Source of the DNA: Chloroflexota bacterium
GTDB taxonomy: Bacteria > Chloroflexota > Anaerolineae > Anaerolineales > VGOW01
Direction of reading: 5' to 3'
Assembly (NCBI GenBank): GCA_016213135.1
Contig: JACRBQ010000133.1
Coordinates: 1-41,734, forward strand
DNA length: 41,734 bases
Below, piece by piece: positions 1 to 8,745 of this stretch. Every line of letters begins with the position of its first letter. Within the stretch, counting starts at the first letter, position 1. Both the position numbers and the translations under genes were made by a program. The notes under the pieces are model-generated. The model searched no databases. It was given only the letters and a program-made list of their open reading frames with translations, and was not told the DNA's origin.

Positions 1-1
1 A

Positions 2-154
2 GCCGCGTTGGCCGAGTCCATTCGCGCCGTGTGGGCCAATCCCGCGCTGCGCGCCCGTCTCTCCGCCGGAGCTTCGGCGCTGGCCGGCTCGTTTGCGTGG
101 GATAAAATTGCCGCACAGACCGCCGCCTTTTTTGAAACCGCGGCTCACCGATGA
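2..154 (+). CDS. C-terminal end of a GT4-type glycosyltransferase (partial)
   Basis: Fifty codons and a TGA stop are visible; the start lies outside the window. The tail has the spacing typical of GT-B family 4 glycosyltransferases: a helix with AESIRAVWANPALRARLSAG, then the final FAWDKIAAQTAAFFE helix (family members end with F-W-x-x-I-A). The stop overlaps the next start (ATGA), so it is probably translationally coupled to the DUF2142 gene and part of the same envelope polysaccharide operon. Only the C-terminus is seen, so the sugar donor cannot be named. Confidence 0.6.
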   Translation, partial: AALAESIRAVWANPALRARLSAGASALAGSFAWDKIAAQTAAFFETAAHR

Positions 155-2484
155 CGCTGTTCCGCGCCCGACCCGTTGTGGTGTTGCTCGCCGTGTTCGC
201 GCTGTTGGGCGCGGTGTTCGCCGTGACCACGCCGCTGTTCGAGGCCTCCGACGAGTTGTGGCATTACCCGATGGTGCAGCAGCTTTCGCGCGGCGGGCCG
301 CTGCCGGTGCAAGACCCGGCCAACGTGGGTGCGTGGCGGCAGGAGGCCAGCCAGCCGCCGCTGTATTATTACTTGATGGGCTGGGCCACGGCGTGGATTG
401 ACGCCGGCGACATGGCGCAAGTGCGCCGGTTGAACCCGCACGTGGATAACGGCATCGTTACGCCGGATGGTAATACCAACCTTGCCGTTCACACCGCGGC
501 CGAGCGCTGGCCGTGGCGTGGCACGGTGTTGGCCGTGCGGCTGGCGCGGCTGCTCTCGGTGCTGATGAGCGTGGGCACGGTGCTGTTCACCTACCTGCTG
601 GCGCGCGAATTCTTCGCCGACGAACCTTCGTCGCTCCTCGCCGCGGCCCTCGTGGCCTTCACGCCCATGTTCGCCTTTATCTCCGGCGCGGTCAACAACG
701 ACAATCTGGCCTCGCTGCTCTCTGCTGTGATCCTGTGGTCGCTGGTCTACTTCGTCCGCCGCGCCGATCGCTTCAACTGGAAGCACGCCCTGGGCCTCGG
801 CCTCCTCCTCGGCCTCGCCGCCCTCACCAAACAATCGGCGCTGGGGCTCTTTCCGCTTACCGGCCTGACGTTCATAGCTGTCAGCTGCCAGCTGCCAGCT
901 GTCAGCTTTGGGCGAACATCAATCATTCGTCACGCGAAGCGGTCATTCGTCATTCGTCATTCACTCATCACCTTCGGCCTCGCGGCCCTCGTCTCCGGCT
1001 GGTGGTATGTCCGCAACCTCGTCCTCTACGGCGACCTGCTCGGCTGGAACGCGTTCATCGCCGTCCTCGGCAAGCGGGCTGCGCCGGCCAGCCTGGCCCA
1101 ACTTTGGGGCGAGCGCACCAGTTTCACCCGGTCGTATTGGGGCCTCTTCGGCGGCGTCAACGTGCCCATGCCCGATTGGATTTACACCGTCCTCAATCTC
1201 ATTGCCCTCACCGCCATCATCGGACTGCTTGTATTCATCCTTCAACGACTCCTCTCCTTGTCTCCCTTTCTCCCAGTCTCCCATTCTGGCAAAGACTCTG
1301 TCGCTCCTTCACCCCTTCCCCGGGCCATCCGCGCGTTCCCATTCCTCCTTCTCCTCGCCCAACTCGCCCTTCTCCTCTACGGCCTTGTCCAATGGGCCAC
1401 CATTACATGGTCGTCGCAGGGTCGCCTCGTCTTCTCCGGAATCTCGGCCATTGCCGTGCTGCTCGTCATCGGACTGCGCGCCCTCACGCCGCAGCGCGCT
1501 CGCCCGGTCGCCTTCGGCGCAATCGGCTTGTTCATGGCCGCGGTGTCGTTTGCCGTGCCCTTCGCCATCATCGCCCCCAAATATGCCGACCCGCCGCGCC
1601 TCACTGACTCGCAAATCGCCGCCATTCCCCACCGCACCGACGCCGACTTCGGCTCGCTCACCTTCCCCGCCGAAATGCGGCTGCTGGGCTATGGGCTTGA
1701 GGCCGATGCCGTGAACCCCGGCGGCTCGCTGCGGCTCACCCTGTACTGGCAGTCGCTCGTGGCAATGGATCGCGACTGGAGCGTGTTCGTTCACGTCGTT
1801 GACGACAACGGCATTGTGGTGGCTCAGCGCGACACTTATCCGGGCATGGGACTCATGCCCGCGCGCAAGTGGGCCATAGGCCATACCCTCGCCGACACCT
1901 ATGTGCTGGCGCTTCCCGCCACAACCTACGCCCCCGCCGCCGCCCGGCTTGAGATCGGCCTGTACGATTACGCCACAGGCGAGCGGCTGCTTATCGTGTC
2001 CGGTGATCAGTCGGGGAAGGATGCGCTTACGCTGGTCCCACTCACCATTGCCGCCAACGCGGGCGAGGCGCCCAACCCGCAGGCGCTCAACTTCGACAAC
2101 CAGATTCAACTGGCGGGTTACAGCATGGATCGGCGGACGGTTGCGCCGGGGCAGGCCGTCACCCTCACGCTTTACTGGCGCGGGCTGAAACCCATCCACA
2201 CGAACTACTCCGTGTTTGCCCACGTGCGCGGGCAGGGCGAAGCCCTATGGGCCGGGGCCGACTCGTGGCCGCAGAATGGCGCGGCTCCCACTGCCGCGTG
2301 GACTCCCGGCGCGCTCATCGCCGAGACGCGCGCGCTCACCCTCAAACCCGATACTCCCCCCGGCGTTTACGATGTGGAAGTTGGGTTGTATGATGCCAGT
2401 GGCAATCGTCTGCAACTCGTCCTGCCCGATGGCCGCCGCACCGACAACTTTGTCTTTCTCTGCAAAATCCGCGTCCAACCCTGA
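151..2484 (+). CDS. DUF2142 / GT-C-like polytopic membrane protein with two C-terminal beta modules
   Basis: A 777-residue membrane protein probably using a lipid-linked sugar donor in cell-surface glycan assembly (inferred from the GT-C fold). TM1 is followed by an extracytoplasmic loop with FEASDELWHYP (Asp34-Glu35, the place of the GT-C catalytic acid) and QPPLYYYLMGW, both typical of DUF2142/GT39 proteins. About a dozen TM helices run to residue 475. Two copies of an extracytoplasmic module follow (about 509-620 and 651-765), each with an LxGYxx opening, a LTLYW strand and a VFxHV strand. The start overlaps the upstream stop. Odd point: a cytoplasmic-loop segment (about residues 243-274) is encoded by tandem heptamers. 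A paralogue lies at 31981-34197. Confidence 0.8.
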   Translation: MTLFRARPVVVLLAVFALLGAVFAVTTPLFEASDELWHYPMVQQLSRGGPLPVQDPANVGAWRQEASQPPLYYYLMGWATAWIDAGDMAQVRRLNPHVDNGIVTPDGNTNLAVHTAAERWPWRGTVLAVRLARLLSVLMSVGTVLFTYLLAREFFADEPSSLLAAALVAFTPMFAFISGAVNNDNLASLLSAVILWSLVYFVRRADRFNWKHALGLGLLLGLAALTKQSALGLFPLTGLTFIAVSCQLPAVSFGRTSIIRHAKRSFVIRHSLITFGLAALVSGWWYVRNLVLYGDLLGWNAFIAVLGKRAAPASLAQLWGERTSFTRSYWGLFGGVNVPMPDWIYTVLNLIALTAIIGLLVFILQRLLSLSPFLPVSHSGKDSVAPSPLPRAIRAFPFLLLLAQLALLLYGLVQWATITWSSQGRLVFSGISAIAVLLVIGLRALTPQRARPVAFGAIGLFMAAVSFAVPFAIIAPKYADPPRLTDSQIAAIPHRTDADFGSLTFPAEMRLLGYGLEADAVNPGGSLRLTLYWQSLVAMDRDWSVFVHVVDDNGIVVAQRDTYPGMGLMPARKWAIGHTLADTYVLALPATTYAPAAARLEIGLYDYATGERLLIVSGDQSGKDALTLVPLTIAANAGEAPNPQALNFDNQIQLAGYSMDRRTVAPGQAVTLTLYWRGLKPIHTNYSVFAHVRGQGEALWAGADSWPQNGAAPTAAWTPGALIAETRALTLKPDTPPGVYDVEVGLYDASGNRLQLVLPDGRRTDNFVFLCKIRVQP
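876..970 (+). repeat. Heptamer repeats inside a coding frame
   Basis: Five consecutive 7-mers of the AGCTGTC/AGCTGCC type (876-910) are followed by copies of TCATTCG (from 923, and again at about 942-963). They lie inside the DUF2142 frame and encode a polar segment with several Arg and His residues between two hydrophobic helices. The paralogue at 31981-34197 has a shorter, Ala-rich linker at the matching place. Confidence 0.8.
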
Positions 2485-2490
2485 GAAAGC

Positions 2491-2691
2491 CGTCAGCCAT
2501 CAGCTATCAGCTATCAGCTATCAGTCGCCAGTCGTCAGTCGCCAGCCAGTAGCCATCAGCTATCAGTCGCCAGTCGTCAGTCGCCAGTCGCCAGCCAGTA
2601 GCCATCAGCTATCAGCCAGCAACCAGCAACAATCACCATCTCCCATCTCTCTTCTCTCTTCCCTCCTCCCTCTTCTCTCTTCTCTCTCCCC
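2491..2691 (+). repeat. Heptamer repeat tract plus pyrimidine tract
   Basis: The whole gap between the two membrane-protein genes is repeats. From 2491 to about 2637 it consists of variants of CAGCTAT, CAGTCGC and CAGTCGT, arranged as two imperfect copies of a block of about 45 bp that ends with AGTAGCCATCAGCTATCAG. From about 2638 to 2691 it is a pure pyrimidine tract of TCTCTTC-like units. No promoter or Shine-Dalgarno sequence could be recognised in it. Confidence 0.85.
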
Positions 2692-4932
2692 ATGCCCTCT
2701 CCCTCTCGTCGCACCTTCCTGCACCTTGGCGTCCTCATCGGCCTGTGGGCGCTGTTCTTCTGGCGCTTTGCCGCGCCCAACCCTGCCGACCGTTGGGCTT
2801 TTGTCGAGGGCGATTTTACCCAGCAGTTCGGCGTCTTCCGCGATCTAGTCTATCGCCCTCTCGCCGCCGGGCAGTTCCCGCTGTGGGCCGGTTGCCTGCT
2901 CTCCGGCTACCCACTGCACGCCGACCCGCAAACGGCCCTCTTCTATTTCCCCGCATGGATCACCTACGGCGTGTTGCGGCTCATGGGCTGGGGCAACTAT
3001 CCCATCGAGGCCCTCACCGCCGAAGTGCTGGCGCACTATTTGCTTGCCAGCATTCTCATGTACGCCTTTCTGCGCCGCGAACTCACGCGCCCCATGGCGG
3101 CGTTGTTTGGCGCAGTCGTGTTCACCTACGGCGGCTACCTCACCGGCTTCCCCGCGCTGCAAACGGCCACGCTCGAAACGGAGACGTGGCTGCCGCTGCT
3201 GTTGCTCTGCCTGCGACAGTTGGCGCACACACGCCGGCTCAAATATCTGGCCCTCGCCTCGGCGGTGCTGGCCGTGGCTTACTTTGCCGGCCATCCGCAA
3301 ACCTTTGTTTTTGTGGGAATGGTGTCGGTAGCGTATCTGGTCTTTCAATCGCGACAGTCCGGGATTCGGTGGGGTACGTTGTCGGCGTGGGCGGCCGGAT
3401 TCGGCTTCCTTACCGCCGGGCTGGCGGCGGTCCAGTTGTTGCCCTCGCTGCAATTCATCAGCCTCTCCACCCGCGCCGGCATTCCCTTCTCGGCGGCCTC
3501 ACGCGGCTTTCCATTTCAAGACATTGCCCAGTTCTTCATCACCGGCCTCGTGAGCCATTGGCAGCCGCTGTATCTCGGCATTCTGCCGCTGGCGCTGGCA
3601 GTGTGGGCTGCACTGCGCCACCCCCGCCCGCCTGCCCGCTTTTGGACCGGCGTTGCCGTTACGGGCCTCATCCTCTCGTTTGGCACAAAAGCCGTTGCCT
3701 ACGACGCGGTCTTCTGGTTCGTGCCACTGTTCAAACTCTTTCGCGGGCAGGAGCATTTCTCGTTCGTCGTCGTGTTTGCCCTGTCGGTGCTTGCCGCCTA
3801 TGGCGCCGACTCGCTGCTCGGCCCGCTCACTCCCGCCGGGCGGCGCGCGTTGAATGTGCTGAGGAATGCAACGTTGCTGCTCTTCGCTGTTGCCATCGTG
3901 TTTCTGCTGGCGACCCTGTTGATCCAACGCGCCAACCTCTTGCCCGATCCTTCCGACACTCTCCCTGCCCGGGCGGCCATGTGGACTCTCTTTGCACTGC
4001 TGGGAAGCATGGCTCTGCACGCCCGCCTGCGTTGGCCCGCTGCCCGACACTGGATGGGCGCATTGCTGCTGACCGTTGCCGTGCTCGACCTCTTTGCCGT
4101 CAATCGCGGCGCGGACGTGACGCCGCCGTACCAGCCCTACCCGTATTCATCCGCGCTGCAACCGGTGCTGGCCGAGCCGGGCTTCTTTCGGGTGCAGGAC
4201 GATTTTCAACTCAAGGGGCATGCCGGGTGCGGCTACGGCTTCCGGCAAGTGGAAGGCATCACGCCGTATCTCATCTCAACCTATGGCCGCTTTATTGAAG
4301 AAGTCGCCGAGCCGGTGCGCTGGAAATTGTTAGGGGTGCGATTCGTTGTCACTTGGCGGCAGGAGTTAATTGCCGGGGATGGCTCGCGGCCCACCGCCGA
4401 GGAAGTGGCCCAATCCCCCGCCGTGCCGGGAGTCCCCAATAAAGCCGGCATTACCAAAGTGTTCCGCCTAACTGCAGAGGGCGATCCAAAGCGCGCCTTT
4501 GTGGCTCACGATGTGCGCGTTGCTTCCGACGCCGCCGTGTTTGCGCGATTGAGCGAGTCGGGCTTCGACCCGTTCGCCACGGCATACGTTTCCGCAGCGG
4601 TGGCGGCAGCGCCCGGCGGCCCTGGCGAGTCGGTGACGGCGCAGAGTGACGCGCCCGGCCATTTGCAACTTCGCGTGAACACTGCCGCGCCGGGGCTGCT
4701 CGTCATCAGCGAAGCCTACTTCCCCGGATGGCAGGCGCGAGTTAACGGCGCCGCCGCCTCCGTGCTTCGCGCCGATGGCGCCTTGCTCGCCGTGGCGGTG
4801 GGGCCGGGCGAGTCGCTTGTGGCACTGGACTACCGCCCGCCCGTGTTGCTGCTCGGCGGCGCCGTTTCGATTACGGCGCTGCTCGTGTGCGTCGCACTAA
4901 TCATCTGGCCGCGCTTCGGCTGGGGCAAATAA
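2692..4932 (+). CDS. YfhO-family membrane protein
   Basis: A 746-residue polytopic protein of the YfhO type (GT-C-like; bacterial members act in glycosylation of envelope polymers). TM1 is at about residues 10-28. The first outer loop has EGDFTQQFGVFRDLVYRPLA and FPLWAGCLLSGYPLHADPQ, which match the family's D-x-x-x-Q-F and P-L-W-N-P-x-x-x-x-G-x-P-x-x-A-x-P-Q signatures. Many further TM helices follow. The C-terminal domain has ISEAYFPGWQARVNG, the classic YfhO ending, and a last TM helix. The start is uncertain: the ATG directly follows a C/T tract without a Shine-Dalgarno sequence. The next gene begins 7 bp after the stop. Confidence 0.8.
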   Translation: MPSPSRRTFLHLGVLIGLWALFFWRFAAPNPADRWAFVEGDFTQQFGVFRDLVYRPLAAGQFPLWAGCLLSGYPLHADPQTALFYFPAWITYGVLRLMGWGNYPIEALTAEVLAHYLLASILMYAFLRRELTRPMAALFGAVVFTYGGYLTGFPALQTATLETETWLPLLLLCLRQLAHTRRLKYLALASAVLAVAYFAGHPQTFVFVGMVSVAYLVFQSRQSGIRWGTLSAWAAGFGFLTAGLAAVQLLPSLQFISLSTRAGIPFSAASRGFPFQDIAQFFITGLVSHWQPLYLGILPLALAVWAALRHPRPPARFWTGVAVTGLILSFGTKAVAYDAVFWFVPLFKLFRGQEHFSFVVVFALSVLAAYGADSLLGPLTPAGRRALNVLRNATLLLFAVAIVFLLATLLIQRANLLPDPSDTLPARAAMWTLFALLGSMALHARLRWPAARHWMGALLLTVAVLDLFAVNRGADVTPPYQPYPYSSALQPVLAEPGFFRVQDDFQLKGHAGCGYGFRQVEGITPYLISTYGRFIEEVAEPVRWKLLGVRFVVTWRQELIAGDGSRPTAEEVAQSPAVPGVPNKAGITKVFRLTAEGDPKRAFVAHDVRVASDAAVFARLSESGFDPFATAYVSAAVAAAPGGPGESVTAQSDAPGHLQLRVNTAAPGLLVISEAYFPGWQARVNGAAASVLRADGALLAVAVGPGESLVALDYRPPVLLLGGAVSITALLVCVALIIWPRFGWGK

Positions 4933-4939
4933 ACTACCC

Positions 4940-6367
4940 GTGTTAAAAACCTTCTCTCGTGAAAACACTTTCGCCATCGGCATCGCCGTGGCGGCGGCCC
5001 TCGTCGCGGCGGCAGTGGGCGCGGCGCTGGGCTTCACCGGTTTGCTGCTCACGGTGATTATGCTCACCGGCCTGACTGCCGCGCTGTGGGCGCTCACCGA
5101 TATGGAAATCGGGTTGTGGGCAGTGGTGGCTGTGATTACCCTGCTTCCGTTTGGCGCCGTGCCGGTGAAGATTCTGGTGACGCCCACGTTCCTCGATCTG
5201 GCTATGGGTGCAGTGCTGTTGGTTTACGTGATGCAGTGGATGTCGGGCCGGCGCTGGCGGCTGACGCTCACGCCCGCTCATGCGCCCATTGCGGCGTTCG
5301 TGCTCATGGCGCTGTTCGCTTTTGTGGCCGGGCTGAACAACGGGCCGCTCACAGCCAACCTCGCCCGCCACTTTGCCGAGTTCATCCTCAGCATTCTGTT
5401 CTCGTTCGTGGTGGTGGATTTCGTGAACAGCCGCGACAGGCTCTCGCGGCTGGTGGGCGTGATCTTGCTGTGCGGCGCGGGCGCGGCCATCGTCGGCATT
5501 GCCCTGTTCGCCATCCCCGAAACCCTGGCCGAGCGGCTGCTCTCGGCGCTGCGCGTGGTGGGCTATCCATCGGGCGGGGTGCTGCAATACATTGAAAGCA
5601 ACCCCGACCTCGGGCAGCGGGCCATTGGCACGTCGGTGAACCCCAACGCGTTCGGCGGGCTGCTCGCCATTGTCGGCGCGCTGGCCGCGCCGCAATTGCT
5701 GGCTCGCCGCCCGGTGTTCGGCGCCCGGCGTCTGTGGCGGGTTGTGTTCGTGGTCATGGGCGTCTGCCTCATCCTCACCTATTCGCGCATGGCCATGGCC
5801 GGGTTGGTGGTGGCGGTGCTGGGTATCGCCGCGCTGCGCTATCGCAAATTGTTGCCGGCTATCGTCATCGCAGCGGTCATTGTGATTGTCCTGCCGTTTA
5901 CGCAAGCTTATGTGCTGCGCTTTGTGCAGGGGGCGCAGGGCGCGGACCTGGCTACGCAAATGCGCTTCGGCGAGTACAAAGACGCGCTGACGCTGCTCTC
6001 GCGCTACCCGCTCATCGGCGTGGGATTTTCCGGCGCGCCCGACATCGACATCTATCTCGGCGTATCCAATGCTTATCTTTCCATTGCCCAGCAAATGGGC
6101 GTGGCGGGGTTGTCCATTCTGTTGCTGGCGCTGGCGGCGGTGTTTGGCTGGGCATTTGATCGCCGCAAACTGGCCCATGCCGATCCGGTGCTGGAGCCGT
6201 TGTATCTGGGGACACATGCGGCCATTGTGGCGGCGCTGGTGGTGGGCATCGGCGATCACTACTTCGTCAACCTCGACTTCCAACCGGCGCAGACAATCTT
6301 CTGGATGATGATCGGGCTGGCGTTATCGGCCACGCGACTGAGCGAAGTTGCAGAGTCCGTTGTATAA
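4940..6367 (+). CDS. O-antigen ligase/polymerase (Wzy/WaaL-like) membrane protein
   Basis: A 475-residue protein with about 12 TM helices. Family marks are SVNPNAFGGLLA (conserved N-P-N-x-x-G), LTYSRMAMAGLVVA (conserved S-R) and YPLIGVGFSG before the large outer loop; together these define the Wzy_C / O-antigen ligase superfamily. It would polymerise or transfer lipid-linked glycans on the outer face of the membrane. The start is GTG at 4940, 7 bp after the previous stop. With its GT4, DUF2142 and YfhO neighbours it forms an envelope polysaccharide operon. Confidence 0.8.
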   Translation: MLKTFSRENTFAIGIAVAAALVAAAVGAALGFTGLLLTVIMLTGLTAALWALTDMEIGLWAVVAVITLLPFGAVPVKILVTPTFLDLAMGAVLLVYVMQWMSGRRWRLTLTPAHAPIAAFVLMALFAFVAGLNNGPLTANLARHFAEFILSILFSFVVVDFVNSRDRLSRLVGVILLCGAGAAIVGIALFAIPETLAERLLSALRVVGYPSGGVLQYIESNPDLGQRAIGTSVNPNAFGGLLAIVGALAAPQLLARRPVFGARRLWRVVFVVMGVCLILTYSRMAMAGLVVAVLGIAALRYRKLLPAIVIAAVIVIVLPFTQAYVLRFVQGAQGADLATQMRFGEYKDALTLLSRYPLIGVGFSGAPDIDIYLGVSNAYLSIAQQMGVAGLSILLLALAAVFGWAFDRRKLAHADPVLEPLYLGTHAAIVAALVVGIGDHYFVNLDFQPAQTIFWMMIGLALSATRLSEVAESVV

Positions 6368-6368
6368 T
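6363..6368 (+). promoter_or_regulatory. Candidate -10 box for the STAS/anti-sigma operon
   Basis: TATAAT overlaps the stop codon of the preceding gene. It is followed by a 34-nt leader with a good Shine-Dalgarno sequence (GGGAGG) before the ATG at 6403. No convincing -35 box was found. Confidence 0.5.
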
Positions 6369-6402
6369 CTTTTTCAACTCATTTTTTCCGGGAGGCTGAT
6401 GC

Positions 6403-6735
6403 ATGGATATTTCGACTCAGGAGATCAAGCGCGCGATGGTGATGACGGTGAAGGGTCGCGTGGACAGCGCTACCGCGCCCGACCTCGAGAACGCACTGAA
6501 GCAACTTGTGGACGGCGAAAAGGCGCAGATCGTGCTGGACTTGAATGATGTGGAGTATATGTCGAGCGCCGGGCTGCGGGCCATGGTATCCACCCTCAAA
6601 GCGGTCAAGCGCATCAATGGCGACTTGCGGCTGTGCGCGCCGTCGCCCCGCGTTGCCGAAGTGCTGCGACTGGCCGGGCTGACGTCCATCTTCAATCTGT
6701 ATCCCACTCAAGCCGAGGCGGTCGACAGTTTCTGA
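6403..6735 (+). CDS. STAS-domain anti-sigma factor antagonist
   Basis: A 110-residue single STAS domain of the SpoIIAA/RsbV type. The strand-loop DLNDVEYMSSAGLRAM contains the predicted phosphoacceptor Ser55, aligned with the Ser of the D-S-x-G-L motif. In this family the unphosphorylated protein captures the partner kinase and frees a sigma factor; phosphorylation reverses this. GGGAGG lies upstream of the ATG. The kinase-like gene follows 13 bp later, making a partner-switch pair. No sigma factor gene is adjacent, so the target is unknown. Confidence 0.9.
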   Translation: MDISTQEIKRAMVMTVKGRVDSATAPDLENALKQLVDGEKAQIVLDLNDVEYMSSAGLRAMVSTLKAVKRINGDLRLCAPSPRVAEVLRLAGLTSIFNLYPTQAEAVDSF

Positions 6736-6748
6736 CTCGCCGTATCAC

Positions 6749-7168
6749 ATGAGCGAAAGTCGGCTCATTGTACCGGCTCGCTATGAGCGCATTCGGCAAA
6801 TATGCGCCTTTGTGGTTGAAGCGGCTGAAGTGGCCGGCCTCGACGAAACGGCAATTTTCCACTGTCAGATCGCGGTGGATGAGGCTTGCACAAACATCAT
6901 CGAGCACGGTTACGGCGGCGAGGACAAGGGCCGCATCGAAGTGGCTTGCGCCGCAGGCTCCGGCCAGCTCACCATCGATATCCGGGATCAGGCCCAACCG
7001 TTTGACCTGGGCGCGGTACCCGAGCCGGAGTTGAACAAAGCTCTGGAAGAGACCACCGTAGGCGGCCTGGGCATTTATTTTATGCGGAAAATGATGGATG
7101 AAGTGTCGTTCTCGCGCACCGATGGCGCCAACCGGCTGGTGCTGGTGAAGCGGCGAACGCAGGAGTAA
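6749..7168 (+). CDS. RsbW-like anti-sigma serine kinase (HATPase_c)
   Basis: A 139-residue GHKL ATPase domain. The N-box is AVDEACTNIIEHGY with the Mg-binding Asn, the G1 region is DIRDQAQPFD, and the G2 glycine loop is VGGLGIYFMRKMMDEV. These match RsbW/SpoIIAB-type kinases that phosphorylate a STAS partner, here almost certainly the product of 6403-6735. It could bind a sigma factor or a response-regulator target elsewhere. An intrinsic terminator follows directly. Confidence 0.88.
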   Translation: MSESRLIVPARYERIRQICAFVVEAAEVAGLDETAIFHCQIAVDEACTNIIEHGYGGEDKGRIEVACAAGSGQLTIDIRDQAQPFDLGAVPEPELNKALEETTVGGLGIYFMRKMMDEVSFSRTDGANRLVLVKRRTQE

Positions 7169-7174
7169 TATCTG

Positions 7175-7210
7175 GCGGGGTGTTTGCACTGCAAACACCC
7201 CGCTTTTTTA
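7175..7210 (+). terminator. Rho-independent terminator
   Basis: A perfect 13-bp stem (GCGGGGTGTTTGC with a 3-nt ACT loop) is followed by six T residues. It ends the STAS/RsbW operon. The T run overlaps the stop codon of the convergent gene at 7208. Confidence 0.92.
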
Positions 7211-8641
7211 TTGGTTGAAGTAGTTGTAAACCAACCGCGAAATGTCGGCCATCAGCGCCGAGCCATAATCCCAATTGAGATACTCGGGCGTCCAGATGTA
7301 TTCCACAATCACGTAATCGCGGCTTGGCGAAAACACAATCGCCGCATCGCCGTACGCATTGTCGCTCAGGCCTTCCTTGTGGGCTACTTGAATGCCCTCC
7401 GGGATGCCGCCTTCAATCTGCACCCCGGTCTGGTTGCGGGCCATGTAGCTGATGATGGACTGGCACTCGCTCTGTGTGATTTGGCCGGGGAACACCACGG
7501 CAAAGGGGCCGCCGCCGGTGCTGGCGCACTGATAAACCATGACCAGCAACGACGCCATGTCGTTGGCGGTGGACTGGATGTACGGGTCGGGGTTGGTGCT
7601 GAGGTCGGTGCGCTGGTTGGCCGGGCTGGTAATTTTGGGCGCGGGCGCATCCTGATCGAAGGCCTTGGCCATGAAAGTGTTTTGCAGGCCCAATAACCTC
7701 AAGTTGTCGGTGAGCGTTTGCGTGCCGCGCAGCGCGCTGCCGTTGCCCATATCCGTGAGCAGCAGGTTGGCGTTGTAGTTGCTGGAGTGCAGCAGAGCCT
7801 GCTCAATATTGTCCACCTGGTCGGGCGGCGGCGGAGTGTCCATCTTCCAGAAAAACTGGGTGATGATCGGGATTTTCATGACGCTCATCCCCGTGAAGGC
7901 GACGTCGGGGTTGAGCGTGAACTCCTGGCCGCTCTTCAAATCGACGACCACAATGCTGGCAATGCCGTCGAACTTCTTGTAGCTTAGATAGGCGGCGAGC
8001 ACGTCGGTGAGGGATGTGAGCGCGGGCCTGGCGGCGGTCCCTTCGGCTACGGTGAGGGCGGCGCGGCGGTTGGTGGGTTGCCGCAGGGCAAAATCGATGA
8101 CGGCCATCGACGACTCGGCGTCCAGCGAGTAGCCGGGCTGGCCGGCCGAAAACGTCAGCGTGGCCGGATCGCCCTGGCCTGCGGTGGGCGGCGAATCGTA
8201 TCGCGCCGACACGTCTTCCAGATACTGTTTCAATTGATCCTGCGAGTATTCGGCGGTGAGGCCCACTTCCACCAATCTGCCCGGCTGCTGCCAGAGGTTA
8301 TTCCAGAACCCACCCCAAAAGCTGGACTCGGTGCGGTAAGTGTCGGCCCGGGCCATCATCACCTCGGTGTCGAGGCGGAAGCTGATCTGGGCGGGGTCCA
8401 GCGTAAATACGGCCTCGCGGTAATGCAACTCCACCGGGGCGGAATACACGTGCGACAGTTCCGCCTGGGCTTGCTCGCGGCTGAGGTGTCCCACCGGCAC
8501 GCCGGCGATTACCATACCCGCCGGCATGGTTTCGCGCACGTTGCTGTAGGCCACAATTTGGATCACCAGCAGGCCAATGGAGGCGACCACGCCGCCAATG
8601 GCGATCCACTCAAGCAGGGATGTATCGCTTCGTCTTCTCAC
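7208..8641 (-). CDS. Membrane-anchored class A beta-lactamase-fold serine hydrolase
   Basis: About 477 residues from the GTG at 8641, chosen because GGAGAG lies just upstream; the open frame continues to 8725 but would run through the promoter. An N-terminal TM helix (IAIGGVVASIGLLVIQIVAY) is followed by a PG-binding/VanW-like region starting MPAGMVIAGVPVGHLS, then a beta-lactamase2-type domain. The SxxK motif is GMSVMKIPI, the second Ser region is SSNYNAN, and the KTG equivalent is HKEG. Such proteins probably act on cell-wall peptides; true beta-lactamase activity is not implied. Confidence 0.8.
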   Translation of the reverse strand: MRRRSDTSLLEWIAIGGVVASIGLLVIQIVAYSNVRETMPAGMVIAGVPVGHLSREQAQAELSHVYSAPVELHYREAVFTLDPAQISFRLDTEVMMARADTYRTESSFWGGFWNNLWQQPGRLVEVGLTAEYSQDQLKQYLEDVSARYDSPPTAGQGDPATLTFSAGQPGYSLDAESSMAVIDFALRQPTNRRAALTVAEGTAARPALTSLTDVLAAYLSYKKFDGIASIVVVDLKSGQEFTLNPDVAFTGMSVMKIPIITQFFWKMDTPPPPDQVDNIEQALLHSSNYNANLLLTDMGNGSALRGTQTLTDNLRLLGLQNTFMAKAFDQDAPAPKITSPANQRTDLSTNPDPYIQSTANDMASLLVMVYQCASTGGGPFAVVFPGQITQSECQSIISYMARNQTGVQIEGGIPEGIQVAHKEGLSDNAYGDAAIVFSPSRDYVIVEYIWTPEYLNWDYGSALMADISRLVYNYFNQ

Positions 8642-8664
8642 AATAGAATCTCTCCGGGAAAAAA

Positions 8665-8709
8665 AGTATAGCATAGTCGCCCGCGCAGCCGCAGTCGCTG
8701 TGATATACT
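8665..8709. promoter_or_regulatory. Divergent promoter region
   Basis: On the minus strand, TATACT (8670-8665) is preceded by TGC, giving an extended -10 box for the serine hydrolase gene. On the plus strand, TATACT at 8704-8709 serves the SCP2 gene, whose Shine-Dalgarno sequence is CAGGAG. No strong -35 boxes are visible for either. Confidence 0.55.
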
Positions 8710-8745
8710 TTTGCCGTCCTCTCATATTGACAGGAGTTTTTTTCG

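Noticed and set aside
2491..2637. CRISPR-like repeat array
   Set aside because: Units are 7 bp and contiguous, with no unique spacers of 30 nt or cas genes; it is a simple heptamer tract.
4943..6283. A 446-codon minus-strand frame opposite the O-antigen ligase
   Set aside because: It is the antisense of a clear membrane-protein gene; its product is His/Arg/Gln-rich low-complexity sequence typical of GC-rich shadow frames.
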